NCBI GenBank assembly: GCA_018654125.1
Contig: JABIME010000279.1
Location: forward strand, 1 to 32,025
Source of the DNA: Candidatus Cloacimonadota bacterium
GTDB lineage: Bacteria > Cloacimonadota > Cloacimonadia > Cloacimonadales > TCS61
DNA: 32,025 nucleotides
Direction: 5' to 3'
Shown here: piece by piece, positions 31,506 through 32,025 of the stretch
How the letters are laid out: every line of letters begins with the position of its first letter
Numbering within the stretch: position 1 is the first letter of the stretch
Program-made: the position numbers and the translations under genes
The notes under the pieces: model-generated
Databases searched by the model: none
What the model was told of the DNA's origin: nothing
What the model saw: only the letters and a program-made list of their open reading frames with translations

Positions 31506-32025
31506 ATGCATTTTAAATTTGGATTTATTATTATTCTATTGCTGTTTGCATCATTACTTTTTTCACAAACTACTCACTTAAATTACCAGATACAAATTTC
31601 AAAATTAATTGAAGACATTAATAAAGACAGTATTTCTATATTAATTGAAAAATCTGAATATAAACTTACTATACTTTATAATGATAAAAGGATCAAAAGC
31701 TATCCAGTTGTATTTGGCTCAAATCCAATTGATGATAAGCTAAGACAAGGTGACAGCTGTACTCCCGAAGGGATATTTAAAGTTCGTGCATTATATCCGC
31801 ATAAAAGTTGGTCAAAATTTATTTGGATAGATTATCCAACAACCAATTCATGGAAGAAACACAATGCTGCAAAATCAAGTAGTGTAATTTCTCAAAATTC
31901 TTCAATTGGTGGAGAGATTGGAATTCATGGTGTTCCTGCAGGTTATGATAATATGATCGATGAAAAATACAATTGGACTCTTGGCTGTATTTCACTAAAA
32001 AATGTTGATGTGAACGAAATCTACA
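31506..32025 (+). CDS. Secreted L,D-transpeptidase (YkuD), 3' end outside window
   Basis: A 173-residue partial protein starts with a signal peptide (MHFKFGFIIILLLFASLLFS). From about residue 47 it has the YkuD fold: LIEKSEYKLTILYNDKRIKS, the GS-x-P strand, TPEGIFKVRALYPHKSW, and the catalytic motif with His 141 (GIHGVPAGYD) and Cys 161 (NWTLGCISL). L,D-transpeptidases cross-link peptidoglycan or attach proteins to it in the periplasm. It starts 7 nt after the HgdB-like stop, without a strong ribosome site, so it is probably read as the third gene of that operon. The gene continues past the window end. Confidence 0.9.
   Translation, partial: MHFKFGFIIILLLFASLLFSQTTHLNYQIQISKLIEDINKDSISILIEKSEYKLTILYNDKRIKSYPVVFGSNPIDDKLRQGDSCTPEGIFKVRALYPHKSWSKFIWIDYPTTNSWKKHNAAKSSSVISQNSSIGGEIGIHGVPAGYDNMIDEKYNWTLGCISLKNVDVNEIY

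Overview
The window is AT-rich, densely coded bacterial DNA of a diderm organism. The best guess is a member of the FCB group, probably Candidatus Cloacimonadota. This rests on a secreted protein ending in a Por-type sorting domain (PNPFNPSTT motif near its C-terminus), several outer-membrane or periplasmic proteins, and a GTQQLLLIV-type pilin-like protein. The taxonomic call is inference; no rRNA gene is present.

Left part (1-9266). After the 3' end of an unknown gene and a terminator comes a pilin-like envelope protein (390-812). Next is a tightly packed six-gene operon (927-6594): a TetR repressor with a clear 15-bp operator on its own promoter, an outer-membrane barrel protein, a LolD-type ATPase, two LolC/E-type permeases and a LolA-like lipoprotein-sorting protein. 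Together these look like a dedicated, TetR-controlled route moving a lipoprotein or lipid from the inner to the outer membrane. Two secreted proteins follow, one with a C-terminal sorting domain, then a convergent EamA permease.

Middle part (9267-18243). A zinc-ribbon/YbjQ-type protein is followed by a TetR-CPBP protease pair. That pair lies between two imperfect direct repeats of the 3' end and terminator of sppA; the outer repeat is an orphan sppA tail. The intact sppA (minus strand) has an outer-membrane-barrel-like N-terminal region joined to a full tandem S49 protease, and its leader contains stacked palindromes, one of which covers the Shine-Dalgarno site. Behind it is a YtrA-type operon: GntR repressor, ABC ATPase, ABC-2 permease and a DUF4097 protein, with a candidate operator upstream.

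Right part (18279-32025). A minus-strand Wzx/Wzy polysaccharide cluster runs wzz, O-antigen polymerase/ligase, wzx flippase, four glycosyltransferases and a UDP-GlcNAc 2-epimerase, mostly with stop/start overlaps. No initiating sugar-phosphate transferase is seen, so that step must be encoded elsewhere. Upstream are nth (endonuclease III) and tRNA-Pro(GGG). On the plus strand an ABC-F ATPase is translationally coupled to a short, lone HgdB-like iron-sulfur protein, followed by a secreted L,D-transpeptidase that runs off the window.

No transposase, integrase, CRISPR array or rRNA was recognised.
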